NCBI GenBank assembly: GCA_964397565.1
Contig: CAYNJC010000065.1
Location: 1 to 12,272 of the forward strand
Origin: JAPLST01 sp964397565
GTDB taxonomy: Bacteria > Auribacterota > UBA3054 > JAPLST01
Reading direction: 5' to 3'
Length of the DNA stretch: 12,272 nucleotides
In this document: positions 1 to 5,849 of the stretch, in pieces
How the letters are laid out: each line of letters starts with the position of its first letter
How positions within the stretch are numbered: the stretch's first letter is position 1
The notes under the pieces: model-generated
What the model saw: only the letters and a program-made list of their open reading frames with translations
The model's database searches: none
Told to the model about the DNA's origin: nothing
Program-made: the position numbers and the translations under genes

Positions 1-537
1 GCTATTCTCTACGATGTCACCCATTGCAAGACTATCATCAGCGTCACGCACCGACTTTTCTTCAGGTGCGTACGATTCAACAAATGTATCGGTGTTAAAA
101 TCGGGGAGATTAAAATCATGCATTGATTGTACTTCGAGACCGAAATCATGGGTGAATTTATAAAGCCCTTCGTCGTTGACTTTACCAAACTGTGACACGG
201 CCGCAAGTATTAAACGACCTGCCTGGCGTTTATCTTTACAATCAACCCGCACACATGGCAGGCATTCAGTAGATTGGCCATTGCATCCCATCATGACATA
301 GCCGCGTTGCAGCATGAGAGAGACAACACGATGACGCTGGTGCCCGTCTATTATGCCAAACGGTTTGTCGTTAATGAAGGCCACTGCCAATGGAAAAGCA
401 AACCCGTCACGCTCAATGATCGCAATCAGCTTTTCTGCGTTGATGACCGTTATGTCTTTCAGATTTCCCTGCAACTGCACAAGCTGATCAACAGGAAAAG
501 AAAGTTCAGTGCGACAAGTTATTGAAATTGTCTTCAA
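1..537 (-). CDS. ParB/sulfiredoxin-like N-terminal domain protein, partial (3' end outside window)
   Basis: The frame is open on the minus strand from an upstream TAA (565-567) to the window edge with no stop, giving 179 codons. The protein has an opening segment ending in VDQLVQLQGNLKDIT, then a stretch on acting at a given point in a list (INAEKLIAIIERDGF) and the signature DGHQRHRVVSLM, the DGHQR-type motif of ParB/Srx-fold domains. It continues with RQAGRLILAAVSQFGKVNDE, a pattern I associate with phage ParB-domain proteins that often carry a DNA methyltransferase domain further on; that part would lie beyond the left edge and is inference. No ATG precedes the conserved region, so I chose TTG at 535-537; no strong ribosome binding site is seen, so the start is uncertain. 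Its G+C is visibly lower (about 38% in 61-120) than in most of the window. Likely role: DNA binding or modification in the phage early region. Confidence 0.75.
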   Translation of the reverse strand, partial: MKTISITCRTELSFPVDQLVQLQGNLKDITVINAEKLIAIIERDGFAFPLAVAFINDKPFGIIDGHQRHRVVSLMLQRGYVMMGCNGQSTECLPCVRVDCKDKRQAGRLILAAVSQFGKVNDEGLYKFTHDFGLEVQSMHDFNLPDFNTDTFVESYAPEEKSVRDADDSLAMGDIVENS

Positions 538-595
538 GCGTGTCTCGCGGAAAGGTTTTTGTGGTTATGAAGTGCTATGAATGGGATTGCTGGCC
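538..595. other. Short intergenic gap, no recognised signal
   Basis: This 58-bp stretch separates the TAG stop of the 107-residue gene from the TTG start proposed for the ParB-domain gene. It is one of the few real gaps in the operon. I see no convincing minus-strand promoter hexamers, terminator hairpin or strong Shine-Dalgarno sequence. If the ParB-domain gene uses a non-canonical start further upstream, part of this gap would be coding. Confidence 0.4.
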
Positions 596-919
596 CTATG
601 CAAGTTGCGACACCTTCCACGGCGGATTCACTGCATCTGCAAACAGCACCGGGCATAGTTCCCGGCCTGTGCCCTCTTCGATCACATGGCATCTGCTGCC
701 TTGCACGTCACATAGCCGGCACAGGTCGAGTTGCTTATCCACCACGTCGGCAACCATCAGGTCAAAGACTCTATCCGGGATCAGTCCAGGCAGGATACCG
801 TCGCGGAAAACTTTCAGACCGTCATTCCCATGCAACCAGACCCAGTACATCATCGCGTCCTCCACCATGCGATAATTATCATCATCCACCACACGCACAG
901 TGCCAGAAACGTGCGCCAT
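596..919 (-). CDS. Hypothetical protein with Cys cluster (107 aa)
   Basis: I do not recognise this family. The 107-residue protein begins MAHVSGTVRVVDDDNYRMVE, has a hydrophobic and aromatic middle (AMMYWVWLHGNDGLKVF), then a long helix-like stretch and a C-terminal cluster of four cysteines (CRLC, then a Cys after QGSR, then a Cys after REL) that could bind a metal. I chose the ATG at 917-919. The same frame also offers a TTG at 935-937 that would add six residues; ATG is preferred because it is the stronger codon and neither has a clear ribosome binding site. It follows the 98-residue gene by 25 bp and ends in TAG at 596-598. The plus-strand frames crossing this locus lack recognisable motifs. 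Probably a small phage accessory protein. Confidence 0.55.
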   Translation of the reverse strand: MAHVSGTVRVVDDDNYRMVEDAMMYWVWLHGNDGLKVFRDGILPGLIPDRVFDLMVADVVDKQLDLCRLCDVQGSRCHVIEEGTGRELCPVLFADAVNPPWKVSQLA

Positions 920-944
920 TCCGATCCGGATTCCCAATCAACCA

Positions 945-1241
945 TCATGGCGTCTCCCACATTTGCAGCGCGGCGGCCTGCGCCTGCTTGCGCATCGTTT
1001 CGTTTGTGATGCCAGCCATGAACCAGTCAACCAGCGCCTGCTTGTGGTACAGCCGGCGACTGCGCGAATTCTCGCCCGACTTGTAAGAATAGGGCAGATC
1101 GCCATCGTCGAACGGCGTGACGCTGCGCTCGGCCCGCTTGACAAATCCCCGCAGCGAGTGCGCCCGCATGAACATGTCGCCGAACACCGCCGCCAGAAAT
1201 TTGTATGCGTCCGGGGTGCCAACTACGAATTCATTTCTCAT
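945..1241 (-). CDS. Hypothetical phage protein (98 aa)
   Basis: Family not recognised. The 98-residue soluble protein starts MRNEFVVGTPDAYKFLAAVF and is basic, with a segment rich in Ser and Arg (YKSGENSRSRRLYHKQALVDWF) and an Ala/Gln-rich C-terminal helix. The frame extends upstream to 1433, but I chose the ATG at 1239-1241. It is preceded by AGGAG four bases upstream, and the 11-bp overlap with the previous gene's stop fits the compact operon. The extended N-terminus would lie inside the 70-residue gene in another frame and reads like shadow sequence. No membrane segment, signal peptide or catalytic motif is visible. Confidence 0.6.
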   Translation of the reverse strand: MRNEFVVGTPDAYKFLAAVFGDMFMRAHSLRGFVKRAERSVTPFDDGDLPYSYKSGENSRSRRLYHKQALVDWFMAGITNETMRKQAQAAALQMWETP

Positions 1242-1443
1242 GCTGCTCCTGTGGTTTTCTTTTGATTGACTGTTTCTGCTGTCGCCTGGCAATCTCGCGA
1301 TCAATCCGCTCGATGCGTTCCTGCCGGCCTTCATCGCCGTGGCGTTCCTCGACGCGCTGTAGGGCTTGCAGGTCGCGGTCGCTCCACAAGCCGGATGGGT
1401 CACGCTGGAAGTCGCCGAAGTTCTGTCCATCAATGCGTGGCAT
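1231..1443 (-). CDS. Small highly charged hypothetical protein (70 aa)
   Basis: A 70-residue, strongly charged protein. The first part (MPRIDGQNFGDFQRDPSGLW) is followed by a long predicted helix rich in Glu, Arg and Gln (RVEERHGDEGRQERIERIDR) ending in a Lys/Gln-rich tail, which could form a coiled coil or contact nucleic acid. The ATG at 1441-1443 has a good AGGAG ribosome binding site about eight bases upstream. It overlaps the end of the preceding zinc-finger-like gene by 14 bp and the start of the next by 11 bp. Function unknown. A competing frame covers much of the same DNA, so the call rests on the ribosome binding site, operon spacing and helix-like composition. Confidence 0.5.
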   Translation of the reverse strand: MPRIDGQNFGDFQRDPSGLWSDRDLQALQRVEERHGDEGRQERIERIDREIARRQQKQSIKRKPQEQHEK

Positions 1444-1687
1444 GTTTTCTAACTCCTGCTATCCGGCCACATCCTTCGCAGGGGTGGGTGACGTGGTTCA
1501 GACAGCCGGGATGCCAGCATGGCTCGCCATCGGGAATGATTGTAGTGTCCGGTACGCCTGCGTTGCGTCGGCACTCACGAGCAAATTTCGTCAACCGCTT
1601 CATGGTCTCTATCTTGAGCGTCATTCGGGGAGTAGGTTCGGATTGCTGTTGCTCGCACGCCTCGCGCTTCTGGTAAGATGTCTTCAT
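1430..1687 (-). CDS. Small zinc-finger-like protein (85 aa)
   Basis: An 85-residue protein with a basic N-terminal helix (about residues 20-43) and a compact Cys/His cluster near the C-terminus. The cluster runs C57-WHPG-C62-LNH-V-TH-P-C70-EG-C73-G, a CX4C...CX2C arrangement typical of small phage zinc ribbons. It is likely a metal-stabilised nucleic-acid or protein-binding module; the partner is unknown. Its ATG (1685-1687) overlaps the TGA of the preceding gene in an ATGA arrangement, which supports this start and translational coupling. G+C is higher than in the gene just upstream. No catalytic motif seen. Confidence 0.6.
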   Translation of the reverse strand: MKTSYQKREACEQQQSEPTPRMTLKIETMKRLTKFARECRRNAGVPDTTIIPDGEPCWHPGCLNHVTHPCEGCGRIAGVRKHATH

Positions 1688-2046
1688 CTATTAACTGCCC
1701 TTTTGCAGTTGCGGCATAAATGAACGTCCCTATGGGGGACTTTGAACGACCTTCCACAACGCAAACAATTTCTGCTAATAACGGTAAAATCAAAACGACG
1801 ATACGGTGCGGGTTCCTTATTCCTAAACTTTATTTTATTGGGGCACCATGCGTTTATTTCAACGTCATAAATTCCGGGCGTTAAATCTACATCGCATTTT
1901 TTACAAACACAAGTATAACGGCGCACTATTTTTGATATACTATCCCCGTCAAAACTTTGGAAACTATTACCACACACGATGCACTTAACAAGAGGGATAT
2001 TAACGCATGGATCGCCAGATTTTGGTGCATGTGATAGCTTTTTCAT
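1684..2046 (-). CDS. Cys-rich double zinc-finger-like protein (120 aa), low G+C
   Basis: A 120-residue basic protein with two cysteine sets. The first pairs CIVC (22-25) with C46-V-C48-KK-C51; the second pairs CLRC (94-97) with CRNC (111-114). Each looks like a treble-clef or zinc-ribbon unit. CLRCGRSF followed by a short loop and CRNCKR closely resembles a classic zinc-ribbon knuckle. A single C68 lies between. The ATG at 2044-2046 forms an ATGA overlap with the preceding stop; a GTG six bases further out (2050-2052) is the alternative. Sampled 60-bp stretches here are 35-40% G+C, against about 65% just upstream in 2101-2160. The gene therefore appears to be a recent import or cargo gene. 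Likely binds nucleic acid; I cannot assign a specific family or function. Confidence 0.65.
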   Translation of the reverse strand: MKKLSHAPKSGDPCVNIPLVKCIVCGNSFQSFDGDSISKIVRRYTCVCKKCDVDLTPGIYDVEINAWCPNKIKFRNKEPAPYRRFDFTVISRNCLRCGRSFKVPHRDVHLCRNCKRAVNR

Positions 2047-2609
2047 AGGCACACCTCTCGTAACTGCGGCTCACACCACGGCACGCCGGCCAACGCGAAT
2101 ACGTCATCTTCCTCGAACGTCGGCACCTCCACGCCGTCGCGCATGAGCATGCCGGCAACGCTGTGGTAACCGTTCGCCACCCATCCGCAGGCCAGCACCT
2201 TGTGCGAATACGTGGCGCTGCCCGTGCGGATCGCGTAGATCAGCCCCCAGTTGCGCTTGTGCGCCGTGAAGATGTCCACCGCTATGCCGCCGTGCTGCTC
2301 GTCCTGCAACTCCACCTGCACGTACTTCCCGGACGCTGGATCGCCTTTGATCACATCTCCCAGCGACCGCACGATTTTCGCCCAGAGCGGATCACGCATC
2401 ATCTCGTGGTTTATGAGGCGACCGCCATCAGTGTGCAGGATAGGCAGAACGTCATCGCGCGTGATCATGCGCGGAATGCACACGATCTCGATGTCGCCCA
2501 CTTCCGGCTTGCGCCGGCGCACGCTGCTGGCGATCTCAATCCGGTCACAGTACGGCCGCAGCTTGTCCGCTACGTCGCGCGCCAGCATGTCTGCGTGTTC
2601 AAGTTTCAT
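2043..2609 (-). CDS. DNA polymerase beta (Pol X)-like nucleotidyltransferase
   Basis: 188 residues with the nucleotidyltransferase signature of the Pol X superfamily: ASSVRRRKPEVGDIEIVCIP (residues 27-46). This corresponds to GSxRR...GDIDIL in polymerase beta, giving candidate metal ligands D39 and E41. The third carboxylate is probably D112 in GGIAVDIFTA. A TGS motif (129-131) after an aromatic segment (WGLIYAIRTGS) matches the conserved nucleotide-binding TGS of Pol X enzymes. The protein lacks the N-terminal 8-kDa lyase/HhH part and the long fingers of true Pol X polymerases (over 300 residues). It is a minimal phage-type enzyme, perhaps for gap filling, end modification or transfer of a nucleotide to another substrate. 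ATGA overlaps with both neighbours place it firmly in the operon. The second carboxylate is Glu instead of Asp, which may be normal for phage members. Confidence 0.8.
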   Translation of the reverse strand: MKLEHADMLARDVADKLRPYCDRIEIASSVRRRKPEVGDIEIVCIPRMITRDDVLPILHTDGGRLINHEMMRDPLWAKIVRSLGDVIKGDPASGKYVQVELQDEQHGGIAVDIFTAHKRNWGLIYAIRTGSATYSHKVLACGWVANGYHSVAGMLMRDGVEVPTFEEDDVFALAGVPWCEPQLREVCL

Positions 2610-2980
2610 GGATTATCATCTCCAAGAACAAGTGCTTTGAATACATCTGTTCCAAACGCTCCGATGGCAGTTGTAACTCCGCTGGATATGAGCACACGCG
2701 CCATGTTCTGCACACCAACGCGATTGAATGAATGCAGCACAACCAGCTTTGGCCTTTTTGATTTTGCAATAAAGCATGCGACTTCGTAACCGGTGCCGGG
2801 TCCAGAATCGACCATCGTTTGACTACCCAAGTCGTGATCAAGAGACACTATCTCATAATCTGATACGAAAAGCGCGGAGATTGCCCCAAAGGCTGTGTGA
2901 AAAATGTCGGCATACGGAGCGGCTTGTTGTACTTTTCTGCACCGTTCCGGGTCATCGTCAAGAAAAAGCAATCTCCTCAT
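2606..2980 (-). CDS. cREC-like receiver-fold protein (cyclic-phosphate processing receiver domain)
   Basis: A 124-residue single-domain protein. The N-terminal strand runs into an acidic cluster (MRRLLFLDDDPERCR), as in receiver domains. Then come VSLDHDLG, a GTGYEVACFIA motif, and LVVLHSFNRVGVQNMARVL. The combination SLDHDLG, TGY and HS.N..G..NM is the pattern I associate with the cREC family, predicted to process cyclic or 2',3'-phosphate-containing nucleotides or RNA ends. That activity is a family prediction, not shown here. The ATG at 2978-2980 was chosen from a frame extending to 3115 because it makes a 1-bp TGATG junction with the preceding stop, and the sequence upstream of it is a shadow of the lysozyme-like gene. 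It ends in an ATGA overlap with the nucleotidyltransferase gene. G+C is somewhat lower (about 52% in 2641-2700). Such a protein in a phage might repair RNA or counter nucleotide-based immunity (speculative). Confidence 0.75.
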   Translation of the reverse strand: MRRLLFLDDDPERCRKVQQAAPYADIFHTAFGAISALFVSDYEIVSLDHDLGSQTMVDSGPGTGYEVACFIAKSKRPKLVVLHSFNRVGVQNMARVLISSGVTTAIGAFGTDVFKALVLGDDNP

Positions 2981-3423
2981 CACTGGTTGGCCTCGTACAG
3001 GTTGGCCACGTCGCTCATGTACGTGTCTTGGACGCCGCTGCCCTTTAGCGCGCCGCCCACGCCATACTTCCACGCCTGCGCGGCAATCATGACAAGATCG
3101 CGCTCGGTTGCGCACCGCGCGCGCAGCTTGTGATTGTTCAGCAGCCGCTCGGCGTGCCAGTACACAATCTCATGGTAGTAGTCCACCGCGAAGTCACGCG
3201 CGGCGGCGTCATCAAGAAAGGCGATCTTCTTGACGGCCTTCGCCCAGTCGCGTACGATTCCAAGCGTGATCTGGTGCGGCCCATATTCTCCGCGCTCATT
3301 CCAGACAAACGTCCCGCCCTCGCGTGCGCCAACGGCTTTCAGAAAACGATGCGTGTCAAATGTCATTGCAGCCCCCATGATGGTTGTGATTGTAAGAACA
3401 AGTAAAAGCGCCTTGTGTTTCAT
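2980..3423 (-). CDS. Exported lysozyme/transglycosylase-like protein
   Basis: 147 residues. The N-terminus (MKHKALLLVLTITTIMGAAM) is a signal peptide or signal-anchor: a short basic start and about 15 hydrophobic residues. The mature part has AVGAREGGTFVWNERGEYGPHQIT, which resembles the active-site region of lysozyme-like lytic transglycosylases: a catalytic-type Glu (E35) followed by GEYGPHQIT (45-53), like their GxxGxxQI motif. AAQAWKYG (114-121) and DVANLYE (138-144) near the C-terminus match late elements of that fold. Likely role: cleavage of peptidoglycan in the periplasm. If the internal ATG at residue 20 were used, the signal would be lost. No holin or spanin is visible beside it, and its place among early genes is odd for a main endolysin. 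It starts in an ATGA overlap with the preceding gene. Confidence 0.65.
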   Translation of the reverse strand: MKHKALLLVLTITTIMGAAMTFDTHRFLKAVGAREGGTFVWNERGEYGPHQITLGIVRDWAKAVKKIAFLDDAAARDFAVDYYHEIVYWHAERLLNNHKLRARCATERDLVMIAAQAWKYGVGGALKGSGVQDTYMSDVANLYEANQ

Positions 3424-3734
3424 GTTGCGTCCCTTAGTTCGCGAGTTTCAAAAAATCCTGCCAGTTCAGGCCGCGCCGCCATGATCTCGCGCGCAAGCCG
3501 GCTGGCAACGTTGTTATTCACCTTGAAGCCGTCCGCATCGGCACCGAGCTTTAGCGCGAAGTCGTAGCGGATCGCCTCCAGGATGCACTTGATCCCGTAC
3601 CGCTGAAAGCCGCGCTGCCGCAGCCGTGTGGCCCGGGTCATTGCGGCGTCAACCACCGCCCGGCCGTGCGGGCTGTTTCGCCAGCGTGTGTACTTCACGT
3701 CCGACGTTTCGTTGAATAGTTCGCGTTGTGTCAT
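3420..3734 (-). CDS. Conserved small phage protein (104 aa)
   Basis: 104 residues beginning MTQRELFNETSDVKYTRW. A basic central helix (RLRQRGFQRYGIKCILEAIR) is followed by GFKVNNNVASRLAREIM and a C-terminus ending in ELAGFFETRELR. The pattern of a basic helix, then KxNNNxxSRxAR, then DLAGFFETRELR is one I recognise from small proteins common in phages and prophages; its role has not been defined to my knowledge. The layout suggests a small DNA-binding protein, which is inference. It starts two bases after the methyltransferase stop (ATG 3732-3734, TGA 3736-3738) and its own TGA overlaps the next gene's ATG. Confidence 0.75.
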   Translation of the reverse strand: MTQRELFNETSDVKYTRWRNSPHGRAVVDAAMTRATRLRQRGFQRYGIKCILEAIRYDFALKLGADADGFKVNNNVASRLAREIMAARPELAGFFETRELRDAT

Positions 3735-3735
3735 G

Positions 3736-5094
3736 TCATGCTCCTCGTGATATTGCTACTGAGTTGTGACCACCAGCATCTAACATCGACCCACACAGGG
3801 CCTCCGCCGTTCTCACGGAAACTGCGTTCCCAATCTGCCGCACCTGATCCGTCTTAGTGCCAGCAAACTCGTATCCGTCGAACCCCATTGCCGCTGCCAA
3901 CTCGTGAGGCTGAAGCATGCGGAAATAGATATCCATCCGTGTCGGCTCAACCAAGGCAAACCTATCTTTGGCTGTAATCGTCTCAAGTGGTTCTGTGATC
4001 GGACGCGCTCCTTTTGCCGTACCGTAATACTTCGTTACGAACGGTTCGCACACGGCCAACTCACCGCGGTGTCCGGCCGGTATCGTCGGAAGCGGATCAT
4101 CAACGCTGCGCACCCGCGTGTGATGCGATCCTGCATGCGCCACTTGCATCACGAACGGTTGTACGAGCGCGATCCCGCGCGACTCCGTACAAATCGTTGG
4201 CATCGGCTGCGACACACCACGCGGTGCCCCGCCAGAATGCTGCCCCAGAATGAACGGTTCGCACAGCGCCGCATGAACACCTCCAGCGCTGATTGTTCCA
4301 AGCGGTTCATCCATCGGCTTGACCCATGCTCCGCTCTGTCTCATGTTCGTCCCACGCAGTACGGCAACAAACGGCTCACCGCCAAACTTCCGCAGCCCTG
4401 CTTCGATTCTGTCAAGCGTCCGAGGCGCCAGCGGACGGCGCCGGCGGAAGATCGACTCTCCTTTCATCGCCCAATCTATGATATCCCTCGCCGGCCGCCA
4501 TCTCCCCGCGTGTGTCGCCTTAGGCCAAGTGATTTTCCCCGATCGAGACGCCTGCACGAACAGGCGCTTGCGACTCGTAGCATCCCCGTAGTCCGCAGCG
4601 TTCAGCACGCGCCATTCTACGACGTACCCCAAACTTATCACCGCCGCCACGAACGCTTTGAACGTTTCGCCCTTCCGTGATTTGTCGGGCCGTCCGTCAT
4701 CAGACAATGGCCCCCACCCCTCGAACTCACGAACGTTCTCGATCAGAACGCGCTCAACGCGCAGCCGTTCGATCCAGTGCAATACGTGCCATGCACTCGC
4801 CCGGCTCTGGTCGCTGCAAGGTTTCCCGCCGCGCGCGTTGCTGTGATGCGTGCATTCAGGGCTGGCAATAAGCAGGTCAAGGCGGCCACCCGGAATAGCC
4901 TTGCTTGGGTCAACCGTCGAAAGGTCAGCGCACAGGTGACGCGCCCACGAATGGTTGCGCGTGTGAGTGTCCACCGCCACTTTCCAGTGGTTTATTGCCA
5001 CTAAATCCAGTTGCAGGCCCCTTGCGTGAACGGCGCGCACCAAACCGGAACTGCTCCCACCTGCACCACAAAATAGGTCTGCCGCAAAAATCAT
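3736..5094 (-). CDS. C5-cytosine-specific DNA methyltransferase with repeat-containing recognition region
   Basis: 452 residues. Motif I is DLFCGAGGSSSG (6-17), the S-adenosylmethionine site. Motif IV is SPECTHHS with the catalytic Cys at 81; this replaces the usual PPCQ with PEC. Motif VI is ENV (119-121), motif VIII is SRKRLF (174-179), and motif X is QIGNAVSVRTAEALC (420-434). Between VIII and X, residues 240-382 consist of about four degenerate repeats, each starting EPF or QPF and ending in a pattern like EPLxTIxAxxRxALV, which occupy the target-recognition position. The enzyme should methylate cytosine C5 in phage DNA, probably protecting it from host restriction. No cognate restriction enzyme is present, so it is an orphan. 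The start overlaps the helicase-loader stop as ATGA. The target sequence cannot be predicted. Confidence 0.92.
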   Translation of the reverse strand: MIFAADLFCGAGGSSSGLVRAVHARGLQLDLVAINHWKVAVDTHTRNHSWARHLCADLSTVDPSKAIPGGRLDLLIASPECTHHSNARGGKPCSDQSRASAWHVLHWIERLRVERVLIENVREFEGWGPLSDDGRPDKSRKGETFKAFVAAVISLGYVVEWRVLNAADYGDATSRKRLFVQASRSGKITWPKATHAGRWRPARDIIDWAMKGESIFRRRRPLAPRTLDRIEAGLRKFGGEPFVAVLRGTNMRQSGAWVKPMDEPLGTISAGGVHAALCEPFILGQHSGGAPRGVSQPMPTICTESRGIALVQPFVMQVAHAGSHHTRVRSVDDPLPTIPAGHRGELAVCEPFVTKYYGTAKGARPITEPLETITAKDRFALVEPTRMDIYFRMLQPHELAAAMGFDGYEFAGTKTDQVRQIGNAVSVRTAEALCGSMLDAGGHNSVAISRGA

Positions 5095-5849
5095 GCTTCA
5101 CCTTCGGTGTTTGTTGAGCGGCGGCGCCATGATTCCCAATCGCAAATGACGTAGGGGTTTCCGTTGTGAATCATGCCTAACTGCCAAAGCCGGTCGGCCG
5201 CCCGATCACTGAAAGCCTGCTTGAATTCCTTCGGCGACATGTTCGACGTGATCACGACGGCCTTGCCGGCGCGGTACCGGCGGTCCAACAGTTCTATGAT
5301 CGTGCCGAACTCAGAATTGGTCGCCTGCTTCACGCCCACGTCGCGCAGCACCAGCACGTCCAACCGCTCGAACCAGCGCAGGGCTTCCATCTCGCCGTTG
5401 CCACCGGCGTGATATGCCTTCGTGCGGAACATCGCCATGACGCCGGCGGCGCTGTCGGCATAGCACGTGCGCAGCTTGTCGATGTTGTGTAGCAGCATGG
5501 CAGTTGCCAGGTGATCCTTGCCGGTGCCGCATTTGCCGAACAGCGCCAGCCAGTTGCGCGCGGCCCGCGGGGCCCACCGCCGACATATCGCGACGACCTC
5601 GGCCTGTGCCGGCGCGTACATGGTGTAGGCGTCAAACGTCTGCCGCTCTTCGGTCGGCATGATGCCCCAGTCGCCGAACGAGCGGTTGCCTTGCCCGACT
5701 GGTTCAGGCGTAACGGCCGTGCGACACGCGTTGCACAGGCACGCGGTCAGCTTGCCGCCCAGCTCAAAGCCGGATGCTGGCGCCCCGCATTGCGGGCACT
5801 TGCAGGCAACCGTTGTGGCGTTTGCCACTATGTCAGAAACCTTTTGCAT
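5091..5849 (-). CDS. DnaC/IstB-like AAA+ helicase loader with N-terminal zinc finger
   Basis: 252 residues. An N-terminal zinc-finger-like unit (C18-PQ-C21 and C39-NA-C42) precedes an AAA+ core. Walker A is GKCGTGKDHLA (105-115), the Walker B strand is DVLVLRDVG (164-172), sensor 1 is VVITSNMSP (198-206), and DRAADRL (215-221) is a likely arginine-finger region. This order fits DnaC-type loaders that deliver the replicative helicase to an origin. The Walker B position normally occupied by Asp reads Arg (R169), with D170 in the next position; this is unusual. The frame extends to 5906, but ATG 5847-5849 has a strong GGAGAAGGA ribosome binding site and overlaps the preceding gene by 17 bp. It sits just downstream of the replication-initiation gene, as lambda P follows O, and the two probably act together. 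Confidence 0.85.
   Translation of the reverse strand: MQKVSDIVANATTVACKCPQCGAPASGFELGGKLTACLCNACRTAVTPEPVGQGNRSFGDWGIMPTEERQTFDAYTMYAPAQAEVVAICRRWAPRAARNWLALFGKCGTGKDHLATAMLLHNIDKLRTCYADSAAGVMAMFRTKAYHAGGNGEMEALRWFERLDVLVLRDVGVKQATNSEFGTIIELLDRRYRAGKAVVITSNMSPKEFKQAFSDRAADRLWQLGMIHNGNPYVICDWESWRRRSTNTEGEA

Noticed and set aside
274..525. An 83-codon plus-strand frame at the left end
   Set aside because: It is antisense to the ParB-domain gene, whose DGHQR motif and continuous minus-strand frame are convincing.
577..1086. A 169-codon plus-strand frame
   Set aside because: It would run opposite to the operon and across two coupled minus-strand genes, and its product is low-complexity and without motifs.
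945..1433. Extended 162-residue version of the 98-residue protein
   Set aside because: The first 64 residues overlap another gene in a different frame and are Ser/Thr/Ala/Arg-rich shadow sequence; the ATG at 1241 has a good ribosome binding site.
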